Shown here: positions 16,424 to 24,934 of the stretch, piece after piece
Layout of the letters: every line of letters begins with the position of its first letter
How positions within the stretch are numbered: position 1 is the stretch's first letter
Assembly: GCA_934501115.1 (NCBI GenBank)
Contig: CAKSTO010000004.1
Location: 1 to 64,000, forward strand
DNA from: an uncultured Faecalibacterium sp.
Lineage (GTDB): Bacteria > Bacillota > Clostridia > Oscillospirales > Ruminococcaceae
Direction of reading: 5' to 3'
Length of the DNA: 64,000 bases
Notes under the pieces: model-generated
What the model saw: only the letters and a program-made list of their open reading frames with translations
Told to the model about the DNA's origin: nothing
Databases searched by the model: none
Program-made: the position numbers and the translations under genes

Positions 16424-16710
16424 ATTTAGAATGGCCTCCGCTGCGCTCTGGCCATCTTCTGCGGAAGAATTATTTTTATTTTGTGTTTGTCGCGGCCTGC
16501 GGGCCGCGACAAACACCTTTTCACAAATCAGGACAAATCAGCAAAAAATGCAGTTTCTGGTCACAGCCCCTCCGTGAAAAAACAGTTCTGGAAAATCCGC
16601 AGATTTTCCAGAACTGCAAATAAAAAATATTTCTCCGCTGAAAATATTCGGGTTTCGGCCACTGGCCGCAGTCGTCGCCGTTGCAAAGCGCACGCGGGGG
16701 CTATTCTTAA
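16424..16710. repeat. Composite repeat locus 3 (two facing A units, B remnant)
   Basis: Left A unit from ACGATTT at about 16420; hairpin 2 at 16483-16516 (15-bp stem, TGCG loop). Right unit inverted; hairpin 2 at 16583-16616 (15-bp stem, CGCA loop). Its hairpin 1 is interrupted by the last 33 nt of a B repeat (16653-16685), joined at the same A position as in locus 1 but with the first 80 nt of B deleted. Confidence 0.8.
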
Positions 16711-17330
16711 TGGTTCTCTTTGTCTGTTTCTTCGTGCAGAGTGCCTGTACCGCCCTCCACGACACCGTCATGCTTCAGCACGGTGGCAATGGTGCCGAAG
16801 AAGCACTTCACGTCCAGCCCAAAGCTCAGATGCTCCACATACCAGCCGTCCAGCTTTGCCTTTTCTGCGATCTCCAACTCATCACGGCCATGGATCTGTG
16901 CCCAGCCGGTCAGGCCGGGGCGGACATCGTTGGCGCCGTACTTGTCCCGCTCGGCCAGCAGGTCGTACTGGTTCCAGAGGGCAGGCCGCGGCCCGATGAC
17001 TGCCATGTCGCCCACAAAGATATTCCAAAGCTGCGGCAGCTCGTCCAGACTGGTCTTGCGCAGGAAATGTCCCATCCGGGTGATATACTGATCCGGGTCA
17101 TGGAGCAGGTGGGTAGGCATGTCATGAGGGGTATCGATGCGCATGGTGCGGAATTTGAGGATGTTGAAGTGCTTTTTCCCGATGCCCACCCGCTTCTGTC
17201 TGAAAAACACCGGGCCGGGCGAGTCGATCTTGATGGCCGCCGCCAAAATCAGAAAGAGCCACGACAGGCAGACCATGCCGCACAAAGACAGCACGACCGC
17301 CAGCAGGCGCTTGATTCCGTTGCGATACAT
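16707..17330 (-). CDS. Undecaprenyl-phosphate sugar phosphotransferase
   Basis: A 207-residue bacterial sugar transferase that loads the first sugar-1-phosphate onto a lipid carrier for exopolysaccharide or capsule synthesis. One N-terminal membrane segment (about 8-30), then the PglC/WcaJ core: SPGPVFFRQKRVG, FNILKFRTM, RKTSLDELPQLWNI, GDMAVIGPRPAL and RPGLTGWAQIHGR. GGAGGA is 7 nt from ATG 17330; the frame runs further upstream but without a better site. No other polysaccharide genes are adjacent, so it acts with genes elsewhere. Confidence 0.92.
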   Translation of the reverse strand: MYRNGIKRLLAVVLSLCGMVCLSWLFLILAAAIKIDSPGPVFFRQKRVGIGKKHFNILKFRTMRIDTPHDMPTHLLHDPDQYITRMGHFLRKTSLDELPQLWNIFVGDMAVIGPRPALWNQYDLLAERDKYGANDVRPGLTGWAQIHGRDELEIAEKAKLDGWYVEHLSFGLDVKCFFGTIATVLKHDGVVEGGTGTLHEETDKENH

Positions 17331-17523
17331 GAGGTTCTCCTCCATTTTTACAATTTGCGCTTTCAGTATAACAGCATGGACGGTCATTTGCAATTGCAAA
17401 CCGACCATGACGCCGGATTTTTTATACTCCAGCCTGACTTTGCCGGTTTTGTAGCACAAAAGCGCCGGTTTTGTCTCTTGTTTTGCAGCATGACCCGGCG
17501 TAAGATAAGGGAGAAAGAGAAAC

Positions 17524-17570
17524 TGCCTCGCCCTCTCCGGCACCTTGTAAGGTGTGACAGAGAGGGCAGG
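17524..17570. repeat. Small C-like palindrome before the GH31 gene
   Basis: CCCTCTC and GAGAGGG arms enclose an inner CACCTT/AAGGTG stem. It resembles a shortened C-family repeat. Confidence 0.5.
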
Positions 17571-17593
17571 GATGATAAAGGAGGCACATTTCC

Positions 17594-19612
17594 ATGATCC
17601 GGCATTTTCGTTTTGGTTCTCCCCTGCCCACCGAAAGCGTTGTGCAGGAACTTCCCATCTGCACCGATGCAGTGCCCTTCTTCACCGCTGACGAAGCAGG
17701 AGGCTGGGCGTATCCGCTGGCACCAGACGCCATCGTCTATGGTCTGGGCGAGATGCCCCGGGGCATCAACAAGCGGGGCTGGCACTACATCGCCGACAAC
17801 ACCGACCAGTCTCACCATGGCGAGGACAAACTTTCTTACTATGGTGCGCACAATTTCATGTTGATCGACGATGGCTCCTCCGGCGGATGCTTCGGCGTGT
17901 TTATCGATTTTGCGGGGAAAGTGTACTACGACATCGGCTTTACCGCATACGAGACCCTGCGCTTTCACACCGAAGAGCCGGACTACGAGCTCTATATCAT
18001 CACCGGTGATGACCCGAACGACATTGTGCATCAGTTCCGTCAGCTCATCGGGCGCAGCTACATTCCGCCAAAGTGGGCGTTCGGTCTGGCACAGAGCCGC
18101 TGGGGCTACAAGACCGCCGGGGACGTGCGGGAGGTGGCACGCCGGTACCGCGAGCACGACATGCCGCTGGACATGGTGGTCATGGATATCGACTATATGC
18201 AGGACTACGCGGATTTTACCGTGAACCAGCAGCGTTTTCCCGACCTTGCCGCCCTCAGTGCCGAACTGAAAGCACAGGGCATCCGTCTTGTGCCCATCAT
18301 CGATGCCGGCGTGCGCATCGACCCGGAAAGCCCCGTCTGCGCCGAAGGGCTGGAAAAGGGCTATTTCTGCACCAGAGCCGACGGCACTCCCTTTGTGGCA
18401 GCCGTGTGGCCGGGCAAAGCCTGCTTTGCAGACTTCCTGCGCCCGGAGGTGCGGGAATGGTTCGGTCACAAGTACAAGGTGCTGACCGACTGCGGCATCG
18501 AAGGCTTCTGGAATGACATGAACGAACCGGCGCTGTTCTATTCCCCCGAACGGCTGAAAGCCTTTCTCGACTCCATGGCCGCGCTGCGCGATGAGGACAA
18601 CCTTGAGCAGGAAGAGTTCTTTGCCCGGATCGTGGGCGGTGCGCTGGGGCTTATGAACAGCCCGGAGGATTACGCCAGCTTCTACCACGAGCTGAACGGC
18701 CAGCGGGTGCGCCACGACAAGGTGCACAACCTCTACGGCGGCAGCATGACCCGGGCAGCGGGCGAAGCATTCGCCGACCTGCGCCCCGGCAGGCGCACGC
18801 TGCTGTACAGCCGCTCCAGCTTTATCGGCAGCCACCGCTGGGGCGGCATCTGGCTGGGCGACAATGAATCCACCTGGGCGCAGCTTCTGGCCAACATCCA
18901 GATGATGCCCAATGTGCAGATGTGCGGCTTTTTGTACAGCGGCGCCGACCTGTGCGGTTTCGGCAGTGACGCCACCCCGGATCTGGCCTTGCGCTGGCTG
19001 GAGTTCGGCATGTTCACCCCGCTGATGCGCAACCATTCCGCTGCAGGCACCCGAGAGCAGGAGTATTACCGCTTCCCGGCTCAGCTGCCTGCCATGCGGA
19101 ATATGCTCCGCCTGCGCTACGCCCTGCTGCCCTACCTTTATAGTACCTTCATGAAGGCTGCTCTGGAGAGCACCAGCTACTTCCGTCCGCTCGGCTTCGA
19201 CTTCCCCGCCGACCCGGACGCCCGGGAGGTGCAGGATCAGCTGCTTCTGGGCGAGGGCGTGATGCTGGCTCCCATGTACGTACAGAACGCCAATGGCCGC
19301 CACGTCTATCTGCCGGAGCCTATGAAGCTCTTCCGTCTGCGCAGCGTTGAGGACTACGACACCGAGATGCTGCCCGCCGGGCACCATTATCTTCGCTGCG
19401 GTCTGGACGAAGTGCTGTTCTTCCTCCGCCCGGGTCACGCCGTACCGGTGGCGGCTCCCGCCGCCTGCACGGCTCAGCTGGACGAAAGCAGCCTGACCCT
19501 GTGGGCATGCCCGGATGCCGACGGCAGAGCCGTTTATCGGATGTACACCGACGACGGCGAGACCAGCGACTACACCGCCCCGGAGCACTGGAAGGTTCTG
19601 GAAGCAGAATAA
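17594..19612 (+). CDS. Glycoside hydrolase family 31 alpha-glucosidase
   Basis: A 672-residue cytoplasmic enzyme (no signal peptide) hydrolysing terminal alpha-linked glucose from oligosaccharides. The nucleophile is D308 in GFWNDMNEP and the acid/base D423 in WLGDNESTW; the GH31 markers RWGYKTAGDV, VMDIDYM and RSSFIGSHRWGG are present. N-terminal beta-sandwich about 1-150, catalytic barrel 155-520, C-terminal beta-domains after. A C-type palindrome lies at 17524-17570 before the gene, and a hairpin follows it. Confidence 0.94.
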   Translation: MIRHFRFGSPLPTESVVQELPICTDAVPFFTADEAGGWAYPLAPDAIVYGLGEMPRGINKRGWHYIADNTDQSHHGEDKLSYYGAHNFMLIDDGSSGGCFGVFIDFAGKVYYDIGFTAYETLRFHTEEPDYELYIITGDDPNDIVHQFRQLIGRSYIPPKWAFGLAQSRWGYKTAGDVREVARRYREHDMPLDMVVMDIDYMQDYADFTVNQQRFPDLAALSAELKAQGIRLVPIIDAGVRIDPESPVCAEGLEKGYFCTRADGTPFVAAVWPGKACFADFLRPEVREWFGHKYKVLTDCGIEGFWNDMNEPALFYSPERLKAFLDSMAALRDEDNLEQEEFFARIVGGALGLMNSPEDYASFYHELNGQRVRHDKVHNLYGGSMTRAAGEAFADLRPGRRTLLYSRSSFIGSHRWGGIWLGDNESTWAQLLANIQMMPNVQMCGFLYSGADLCGFGSDATPDLALRWLEFGMFTPLMRNHSAAGTREQEYYRFPAQLPAMRNMLRLRYALLPYLYSTFMKAALESTSYFRPLGFDFPADPDAREVQDQLLLGEGVMLAPMYVQNANGRHVYLPEPMKLFRLRSVEDYDTEMLPAGHHYLRCGLDEVLFFLRPGHAVPVAAPAACTAQLDESSLTLWACPDADGRAVYRMYTDDGETSDYTAPEHWKVLEAE

Positions 19613-19621
19613 TCTGATCTC

Positions 19622-19675
19622 AAGCGGCACCGCGAAAGAATTCTCGTTTTCTCACCGGTGTCGCTTGTATTTTTG
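19622..19675 (+). terminator. Terminator-like hairpin after GH31
   Basis: AAGCGGCACC (19622-19631) pairs with GGTGTCGCTT (19657-19666) with one wobble, followed by GTATTTTT. It overlaps the -35 box of the next promoter. Confidence 0.55.
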
Positions 19676-19693
19676 TGCGCTGTGCGTTATAAT
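19665..19693 (+). promoter_or_regulatory. Promoter of MATE exporter 1
   Basis: TTGTAT (19665-19670), 17-nt spacer, TATAAT (19688-19693). Confidence 0.7.
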
Positions 19694-19779
19694 ATGCAAT
19701 CAGTCGTCTGTTTACAAAAATTTTACGTTTTTCTGCCGTTCTGAAACCCTGCACCCGGAAAAGGAGGTTCCTCGTTCTC

Positions 19780-21147
19780 ATGGCACAAACCAACCGTTCT
19801 GCCGACCTGACCAGCGGCCCGATGCTTCAAAAGATCATTCTGTTTTCCATCCCGCTGGCAGCATCCAGCATTCTACAGCTGCTGTTCAATGCAGCGGACG
19901 TCGTGGTGGTAGGGCGATTCGCGGGCAGCACCGCTCTGGCAGCGGTGGGCTCCAACGGTTCTCTCATCAACCTGCTGATCAACCTGTTCGTGGGGCTTTC
20001 GCTGGGTGCCAACGTCGTCGCAGCCCGGTGCTTTGGCGCCAGAGACGAGCGCGGCATACACCATACCGTGCAGACCTCGGTCACGCTGGGGCTGGTCAGC
20101 GGTGTGCTGCTGGCCGTTGTCGGCTTTTTTGCAGCCCGCGGCCTGCTGGAGCTTATGAGCTGCCCGGAGGACGTCATCGACCTGTCGGCACTGTACCTGA
20201 AGATCTATTTCATCGGTATGCCGATGACCATGCTGTACAACTTCAGCTCCGCCCTGCTGCGCGCAGTGGGCGACACCAAACGCCCGCTGTACTGTCTGGC
20301 AGCGGCAGGCGTCATCAACGTAGTGCTGAATCTGGTGTTCGTCATCGGTTTTTCCATGAGCGTAGCAGGCGTGGCGCTGGCCACGATCATCAGCCAGACC
20401 GTCTCCGCCTGTATGGTCACCCGGATGCTGATGAAGGAAGAAGGGGCATTGCGCCTTGACCTGCGCCATCTCGGCTTCCATGCCGGTGCCCTGAAGCAGA
20501 TCCTTCTCATCGGCCTGCCTGCCGGGCTGCAGAGCACTGTGTTCAGCCTGTCCAATGTGGTCATTCAGTCTGCCATCAACTCGTTTGGCTCCATCGTGGT
20601 GGCGGGCAGCTCGGCATCCTCCAACCTTGAGGGCTTCGTTTATACCGCCATGAACGCTTTTGCGCAGGCAGCCGTGACCTTCACCAGTCAGAACATGGGT
20701 GCCCGCAAATATCACAATCTTGACCGTGTGATGGTCAACTGTCTGCTATGCGCCGCTGTTACCGGCGTAGTTCTGGGCGGCGGTGCCGCGCTGATGGGCA
20801 ATCAGCTGCTGCACTTCTACTCTGCGGACGAGGCCGTCATTGCCGCCGGATACGAGCGTCTGCGCATCATTTGCGGCACCTACCTGCTCTGCGGCATCAT
20901 GGACACACTGGCCAGCAGCCTGCGCGGTCTTGGCTACAGCGTGCTGCCCATGGTGGTGAGTCTGGTGGGCAGCTGCCTGCTGCGTCTGGTGTGGATCGCC
21001 ACCATCTTCCAGCTGAATCGGACACCGTTCATGCTGTACATCAGCTACCCCATCAGCTGGATCCTGACCGCAGCGGTGCACCTGACCTGCCTGCTCATCG
21101 TGCGGCACAGGCTGCTGAAAAAGGGGCAGAGTTTGCAGGCAGCGTGA
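19780..21147 (+). CDS. MATE family efflux transporter
   Basis: A 455-residue integral membrane protein with about 12 transmembrane segments in two homologous halves, as in DinF/NorM exporters of drugs or metabolites driven by Na+ or H+. Recognisable pieces: PLAASSILQLLFNAADVVVVGRF (split) in helix 1, RAVGDTKRPLY at the end of the first bundle, and SLRGLGYSVLPM in the second. AGGAGG lies 13 nt before ATG 19780, slightly far. A composite repeat follows its stop. Confidence 0.9.
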   Translation: MAQTNRSADLTSGPMLQKIILFSIPLAASSILQLLFNAADVVVVGRFAGSTALAAVGSNGSLINLLINLFVGLSLGANVVAARCFGARDERGIHHTVQTSVTLGLVSGVLLAVVGFFAARGLLELMSCPEDVIDLSALYLKIYFIGMPMTMLYNFSSALLRAVGDTKRPLYCLAAAGVINVVLNLVFVIGFSMSVAGVALATIISQTVSACMVTRMLMKEEGALRLDLRHLGFHAGALKQILLIGLPAGLQSTVFSLSNVVIQSAINSFGSIVVAGSSASSNLEGFVYTAMNAFAQAAVTFTSQNMGARKYHNLDRVMVNCLLCAAVTGVVLGGGAALMGNQLLHFYSADEAVIAAGYERLRIICGTYLLCGIMDTLASSLRGLGYSVLPMVVSLVGSCLLRLVWIATIFQLNRTPFMLYISYPISWILTAAVHLTCLLIVRHRLLKKGQSLQAA

Positions 21148-21153
21148 AGCGGC

Positions 21154-21497
21154 TGAACGATTTGAAATCGTCTCCGCTTCGCTCTGACGATGACAGCGGA
21201 ATTATGATTTATATAGAGCAAATCCCGGCAGACTGCGGTCTGCCGGGATTTGTTTTTTCACGGAAAGGGGTCGAAAGGCAAGCGGCATTTTGCCTGCTGT
21301 CAGCCTTCGGCTGCCGCGCAGGCAGTGCTTCCAGTTCCGCACCGGGAAAGGATGCTTTCCCCCTAAAGATGCCATGAACCGTCCGGGCTCCTCCTGTGAA
21401 AAAGCAATTCCGAAAGGCTCGCAGGCCTTTCGGAACTGCAACGATAAAAATAAAATTTCCGCTATTATGGCTAGAGCGAAGCGGAAGCCATTTTGAA
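21154..21497. repeat. Composite repeat locus 4 (two facing A units)
   Basis: Left A unit from ACGATTT at about 21156; hairpin 1 pairs ATCGTC with GACGAT; hairpin 2 at 21219-21252 is a perfect 15-bp stem with TGCG loop and T6 tail, and can end the MATE transcript. Right unit inverted with hairpin 2 at 21404-21439 (16 bp with two non-Watson-Crick pairs, CGCA loop) and hairpin 1 pairing ATGGCT with AGCCAT. It ends just before the convergent GNAT stop. Confidence 0.85.
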
Positions 21498-21504
21498 TCG
21501 TTTT

Positions 21505-22053
21505 TTACAGCTCCTTCGCCAGCAGATACCGGTCATATCCGCCGTACATTTCCCGGCGGGTGACGACCTCAAAACCCGACGCCAGCGCGTTGTTCAGGCT
21601 GTATTGATTTTCCGGGCTGATGGTGGCACCAATGTGGGTGATATTTTCCGGGAAAAGCGGCAGAGCCGCTTCCAGCATGTGGCGCTGCAGGCCGTTGCCC
21701 CGGAAATCCGGGTGGACGATGGCGCTGTCTGCATTGGCCCAGTGCGTCCACTCAGTGCGCGGAACATCCATAAAAGCTGCATAGTTGTCCGGGTTCTGCC
21801 CGCAGAACCGCACCGTGAGATACCCGCCCAGACGGCTGCCCTGCCACACACCGATGCACAGATCCTCCCGGACATAGGCGGTGATGTGCTCCAGCGTGTC
21901 CGGTACGAACAGGGACGGGTCCGGCATGGCGGCGCGGACTTCGTTCTGCAGGGAAAACACCTCCGCAGCTTCCTCCGGCGTACAGCGGCGCAGCTTGACC
22001 GGAACAGCCTGACCGACGGGCTTACCGCAGAATTTGTGCAGGAAAACTTCCAT
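21505..22053 (-). CDS. GNAT family N-acetyltransferase
   Basis: A 182-residue acetyl-CoA-dependent acetyltransferase. The acetyl-CoA binding motif A is visible as DSAIVHPDFRGNGLQRHML (about residues 108-126), followed by the ISPENQYSLNNALASGFEVV segment (split) typical of GNAT motif B. The substrate is not predictable. It is monocistronic and divergent from the GntR-pyrBI operon. Confidence 0.85.
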   Translation of the reverse strand: MEVFLHKFCGKPVGQAVPVKLRRCTPEEAAEVFSLQNEVRAAMPDPSLFVPDTLEHITAYVREDLCIGVWQGSRLGGYLTVRFCGQNPDNYAAFMDVPRTEWTHWANADSAIVHPDFRGNGLQRHMLEAALPLFPENITHIGATISPENQYSLNNALASGFEVVTRREMYGGYDRYLLAKEL

Positions 22054-22100
22054 CTTGCAATCCCCTCCAAAATAAAATCGTACTTTTCGGCAGATTCCAG

Positions 22101-22140
22101 TATAAATGACGCTTTTATAAATGTCAATTTATGTTATAAT
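22101..22140 (+). promoter_or_regulatory. Promoter / operator region of gntR-pyrBI
   Basis: A TATAAT box at 22135-22140 has no clear -35. It is preceded by a direct repeat, TATAAATGAC (22101-22110) and TATAAATGTC (22116-22125), which could be the binding site of the encoded GntR regulator. Confidence 0.4.
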
Positions 22141-22258
22141 AAATTGAAAGGGCTCGTTTGTACCCGCCGGCACCCGCAGGACCGGCCGGTGTGCCCGGCC
22201 TTCTCAAAGTCCCGGCGAGGGCAGAAAAGCCCTGCCTGTGAACGGAGGAACCAAAACC

Positions 22259-23014
22259 ATGAAAGATTCTGCACTTGCTTCTTCCAGCCGACTGGGCGGC
22301 GCTGTCATCAGCGACCGCGTGGTCACAAGCCTGCTTGAAGAACTTCGCACCGGGCGCTATGCCCGCGCCGACCGCCTGCCCGCCGAGGTAGACCTTGCCG
22401 CCGAACTGGGCGTGAGCCGCACCGTCATCCGTGACGCTTTGAGCGAGATGGAACGCGCCGGTTACGTGGAGCGTGTGCGCGGCATCGGTACGGTGGTAAA
22501 CCGCTCGGTGCTGGGGCTGCGCAGCCGTCTGGATCAGAAGCTGGAGTACTACCCGCTGATCCGCAGCTTCGGCAGCTACCCTCACGCAGACGGTATTCAG
22601 GTGTATCCTGTCCGTGCAGGAGAGGAGCTGGCACACAATCTTGACATTGAGCCCGGCGACGATGTGCTCTGCATCAAGAAGCGCATCCTTGCCGATACCA
22701 CCCCGGTCATTTACTCCATTGACTACCTGCCCAAGGCACTGTTCGGCGGGCGGGACTACACCCGCATGGATCTGACCGGTGATGTGTTTGAGATCCTGGA
22801 GCGGGAATGCCATCAGCAGATCACTTCCAATGTCGCCCACCTGAAAGCCAGCTGCGGCGATGATGCCATTCGTTCGGCCATGCGTCTGGCTCCGGGCGAG
22901 GCCATGCTGCTGCTGGATGAGGTTTGTTTCAGTCGTTTGTGCAGGCCGGTGATGCGCTCGCTGAGCTATTACACAAACTTCTTTGATTTTTCCATCTTGC
23001 GCAAACTGCTTTAA
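22259..23014 (+). CDS. GntR family regulator with UTRA domain
   Basis: A 251-residue transcription factor. Residues about 12-80 form the winged helix (RLPAEVDLAAELGVSRTVI, then EMERAGYVERVRGIGTVV); residues about 95-250 form a UTRA-type ligand domain (ELAHNLDIEPGDDVLCIKKR, IYSIDYLPKALF, RPVMRSLSYYTNFF). GGAGGA precedes ATG 22259 by about 9 nt. The stop is 16 nt from pyrB, so it is the first gene of a gntR-pyrB-pyrI operon, which suggests it senses a pyrimidine-related ligand; that is inference. Confidence 0.88.
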   Translation: MKDSALASSSRLGGAVISDRVVTSLLEELRTGRYARADRLPAEVDLAAELGVSRTVIRDALSEMERAGYVERVRGIGTVVNRSVLGLRSRLDQKLEYYPLIRSFGSYPHADGIQVYPVRAGEELAHNLDIEPGDDVLCIKKRILADTTPVIYSIDYLPKALFGGRDYTRMDLTGDVFEILERECHQQITSNVAHLKASCGDDAIRSAMRLAPGEAMLLLDEVCFSRLCRPVMRSLSYYTNFFDFSILRKLL

Positions 23015-23030
23015 CGGAGGTATGATACCC

Positions 23031-23972
23031 ATGCGTCATCTGATCGACCCGTTGGATTTCACCCAGCAGGAAATCACCACTCTGCTCGACCTTGCCGACC
23101 GTATTTGCGAAAACCCGGCCGCGTATCAGGAGGTAGCCGCACACAAAAAGCTGGCCACCCTGTTCTACGAGCCGTCCACCCGCACCCGTCTTTCCTTTGA
23201 AGCGGCCATGCTGAATCTGGGCGGCCACGTACTGGGCTTCCCCAGCGAAAACGTGTCCAGCGCCACCAAGGGCGAGAGCGTGGCCGACACCATCCGCGTG
23301 GTGTCCTGCTATGCAGACATCGTCGCCATGCGCCACCCCAAAGAAGGTGCGCCGCTGCGTGCATCCCGCTACTCCCGCATTCCGGTGATCAACGCAGGCG
23401 ATGGCGGCCATCAGCACCCCACCCAGACCTTTACTGATCTGATGACCATCCGCCGCCGCATGGGTCGGCTGGAGGATCTGACCATCGGTCTGTGCGGCGA
23501 CCTGAAGTTCGGCCGCACCGTGCACTCCCTTATCAAGACCATGGCACGGCACAAGAATGTCCGTTTTGTGCTCATCAGCCCCGAAGAGCTGCGCGTGCCG
23601 GACTACATCATCACCGACGTGCTGGAGGCCAACGGCATCGAGTACAAGGAGACCCGCAGTCTGGAGGAGTCCATGCCGGAGCTGGACATCCTGTACATGA
23701 CCCGCGTGCAGAAGGAGCGGTTTTTCAACGAGGAAGATTATATCCGCCTGAAGAACAGCTACATCCTGACCAAAGAAAAAATGGCTCTGGCAAAGCCGGA
23801 CATGGCTGTGCTGCATCCCCTGCCCCGCGTCAACGAGATCGCGCTGGACGTGGACGACGACCCCCGTGCCGCCTACTTTGAGCAGGTACAGAACGGCGTG
23901 TATGTGCGCATGGCACTGATCATGACTCTGCTGGGTCTTGCAGACCCCAGAGCACCGAAGGAGGGCAATTGA
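23031..23972 (+). CDS. pyrB: Aspartate carbamoyltransferase, catalytic subunit
   Basis: A 313-residue enzyme joining carbamoyl phosphate and aspartate, the committed step of pyrimidine synthesis. The carbamoyl-phosphate loop FYEPSTRTRLSFE, the HPKEGAP loop, the NAGDGGHQHPTQ motif and LHPLPRVNEI are all present. GGAGG sits 10 nt from ATG 23031; the earlier ATG is too close. The pyrI start follows one nt after the stop, so both subunits are made from one message. Confidence 0.97.
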   Translation: MRHLIDPLDFTQQEITTLLDLADRICENPAAYQEVAAHKKLATLFYEPSTRTRLSFEAAMLNLGGHVLGFPSENVSSATKGESVADTIRVVSCYADIVAMRHPKEGAPLRASRYSRIPVINAGDGGHQHPTQTFTDLMTIRRRMGRLEDLTIGLCGDLKFGRTVHSLIKTMARHKNVRFVLISPEELRVPDYIITDVLEANGIEYKETRSLEESMPELDILYMTRVQKERFFNEEDYIRLKNSYILTKEKMALAKPDMAVLHPLPRVNEIALDVDDDPRAAYFEQVQNGVYVRMALIMTLLGLADPRAPKEGN

Positions 23973-23973
23973 T

Positions 23974-24411
23974 ATGCTGAACATTGACGAGATCCAGAAC
24001 GGTATCGTAATCGACCACATCAAGGCCGGCACCGCCATTGGACTGATGGATCTGCTGGGCATCAAGGGCAACCGCACCGCCAGCGTGGCGCTGATCCAGA
24101 ACGCACGCAGCAGCAAGACCGAAAGCGGCCGCAAGGACATCATCAAGGTGGAGGGCGACGCTTCCTGGCTGAATCTGGATGTGCTGGCCTACCTCGACCC
24201 CAACATCAGCGTGACCATCATTGAAAACGGTAAGGCTGTCCGCAAGGAAAAGCCGAAGCCGCCGAAGCGTCTGGTGAACATCGTGCGGTGCAAAAACCCC
24301 CGCTGTATCTCCAGCATTGAGGAAGAATGCGATCAGATCTTTGAACTGAGCTCCAACGGCAAATACCGCTGCATCTACTGTGAGCAGGAGCTGCAGGTGA
24401 AGCCGGAATAA
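23974..24411 (+). CDS. pyrI: Aspartate carbamoyltransferase, regulatory subunit
   Basis: A 145-residue regulatory chain for nucleotide feedback on PyrB. The N-terminal allosteric domain starts MLNIDEIQNGIVIDHI; the C-terminal zinc domain has the four cysteines in CKNPRC and CIYCEQEL that contact PyrB. GAAGGAGGG precedes ATG 23974. The operon ends at the hairpin at 24529-24572. Confidence 0.96.
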   Translation: MLNIDEIQNGIVIDHIKAGTAIGLMDLLGIKGNRTASVALIQNARSSKTESGRKDIIKVEGDASWLNLDVLAYLDPNISVTIIENGKAVRKEKPKPPKRLVNIVRCKNPRCISSIEEECDQIFELSSNGKYRCIYCEQELQVKPE

Positions 24412-24934
24412 ATGATTTGTGAGCTGGCAGCTTTCTCCTCAGACACGATTCGGGGCATTCCATCCCCCGCCCTAGCGGACGGTCTTCGGAGAAACTGTCG
24501 GCTCACTTCGTATCCTTCTGACAATAGGAAAAGAGCTGCTGTACGGCAAACAACCGATACAGCAGCTCTTTTTGTATCCAAAAAAACTGATAGAACTCTC
24601 CCCGGCAATACAGGCCTTTCAACCGGGAGATGACCCCCTCCTTCCCACAAGAAGGCATCTCTCCTAACAAAAAGCCTGCCGCAGCGAGTGACTTTATGAA
24701 CAGCAAATCCCCAAAAGAACCGCCGTTGAAAGCCCCATCAGCTACCTCGCGGGCCGCAGCCCGCAGCAAGACGGTAAAGGGAGAACGGACAACTTACACG
24801 CACCTCTGCCCGGCCACTGCATGTGTCAGATCAAAATTACCGGGTTTCCCCGACCGCAAGCCTCTTTTCCATGCAGGGATCACCTTTACCCGCAATGATT
24901 ATAACACAGCCGAGCCCCCGCTGCGCTTCAATTG
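24412..24934. other. Intergenic region with pyrBI terminator
   Basis: Apart from the terminator at 24529-24572 I see no gene, promoter pair or repeat family here. There is a small GCGGGC-CGCA-GCCCGC hairpin near 24757-24772. Short frames through the stretch have no ribosome binding site and atypical composition. Confidence 0.5.
24529..24575 (+). terminator. Terminator of gntR-pyrBI
   Basis: Perfect 15-bp stem (24529-24543 with 24558-24572) flowing into a T-run. Confidence 0.85.

Noticed and set aside
17384..19630. A 748-codon open frame opposite the GH31 gene
   Set aside because: Antisense shadow of a well-supported enzyme with all catalytic residues; no start signal and no homology visible.
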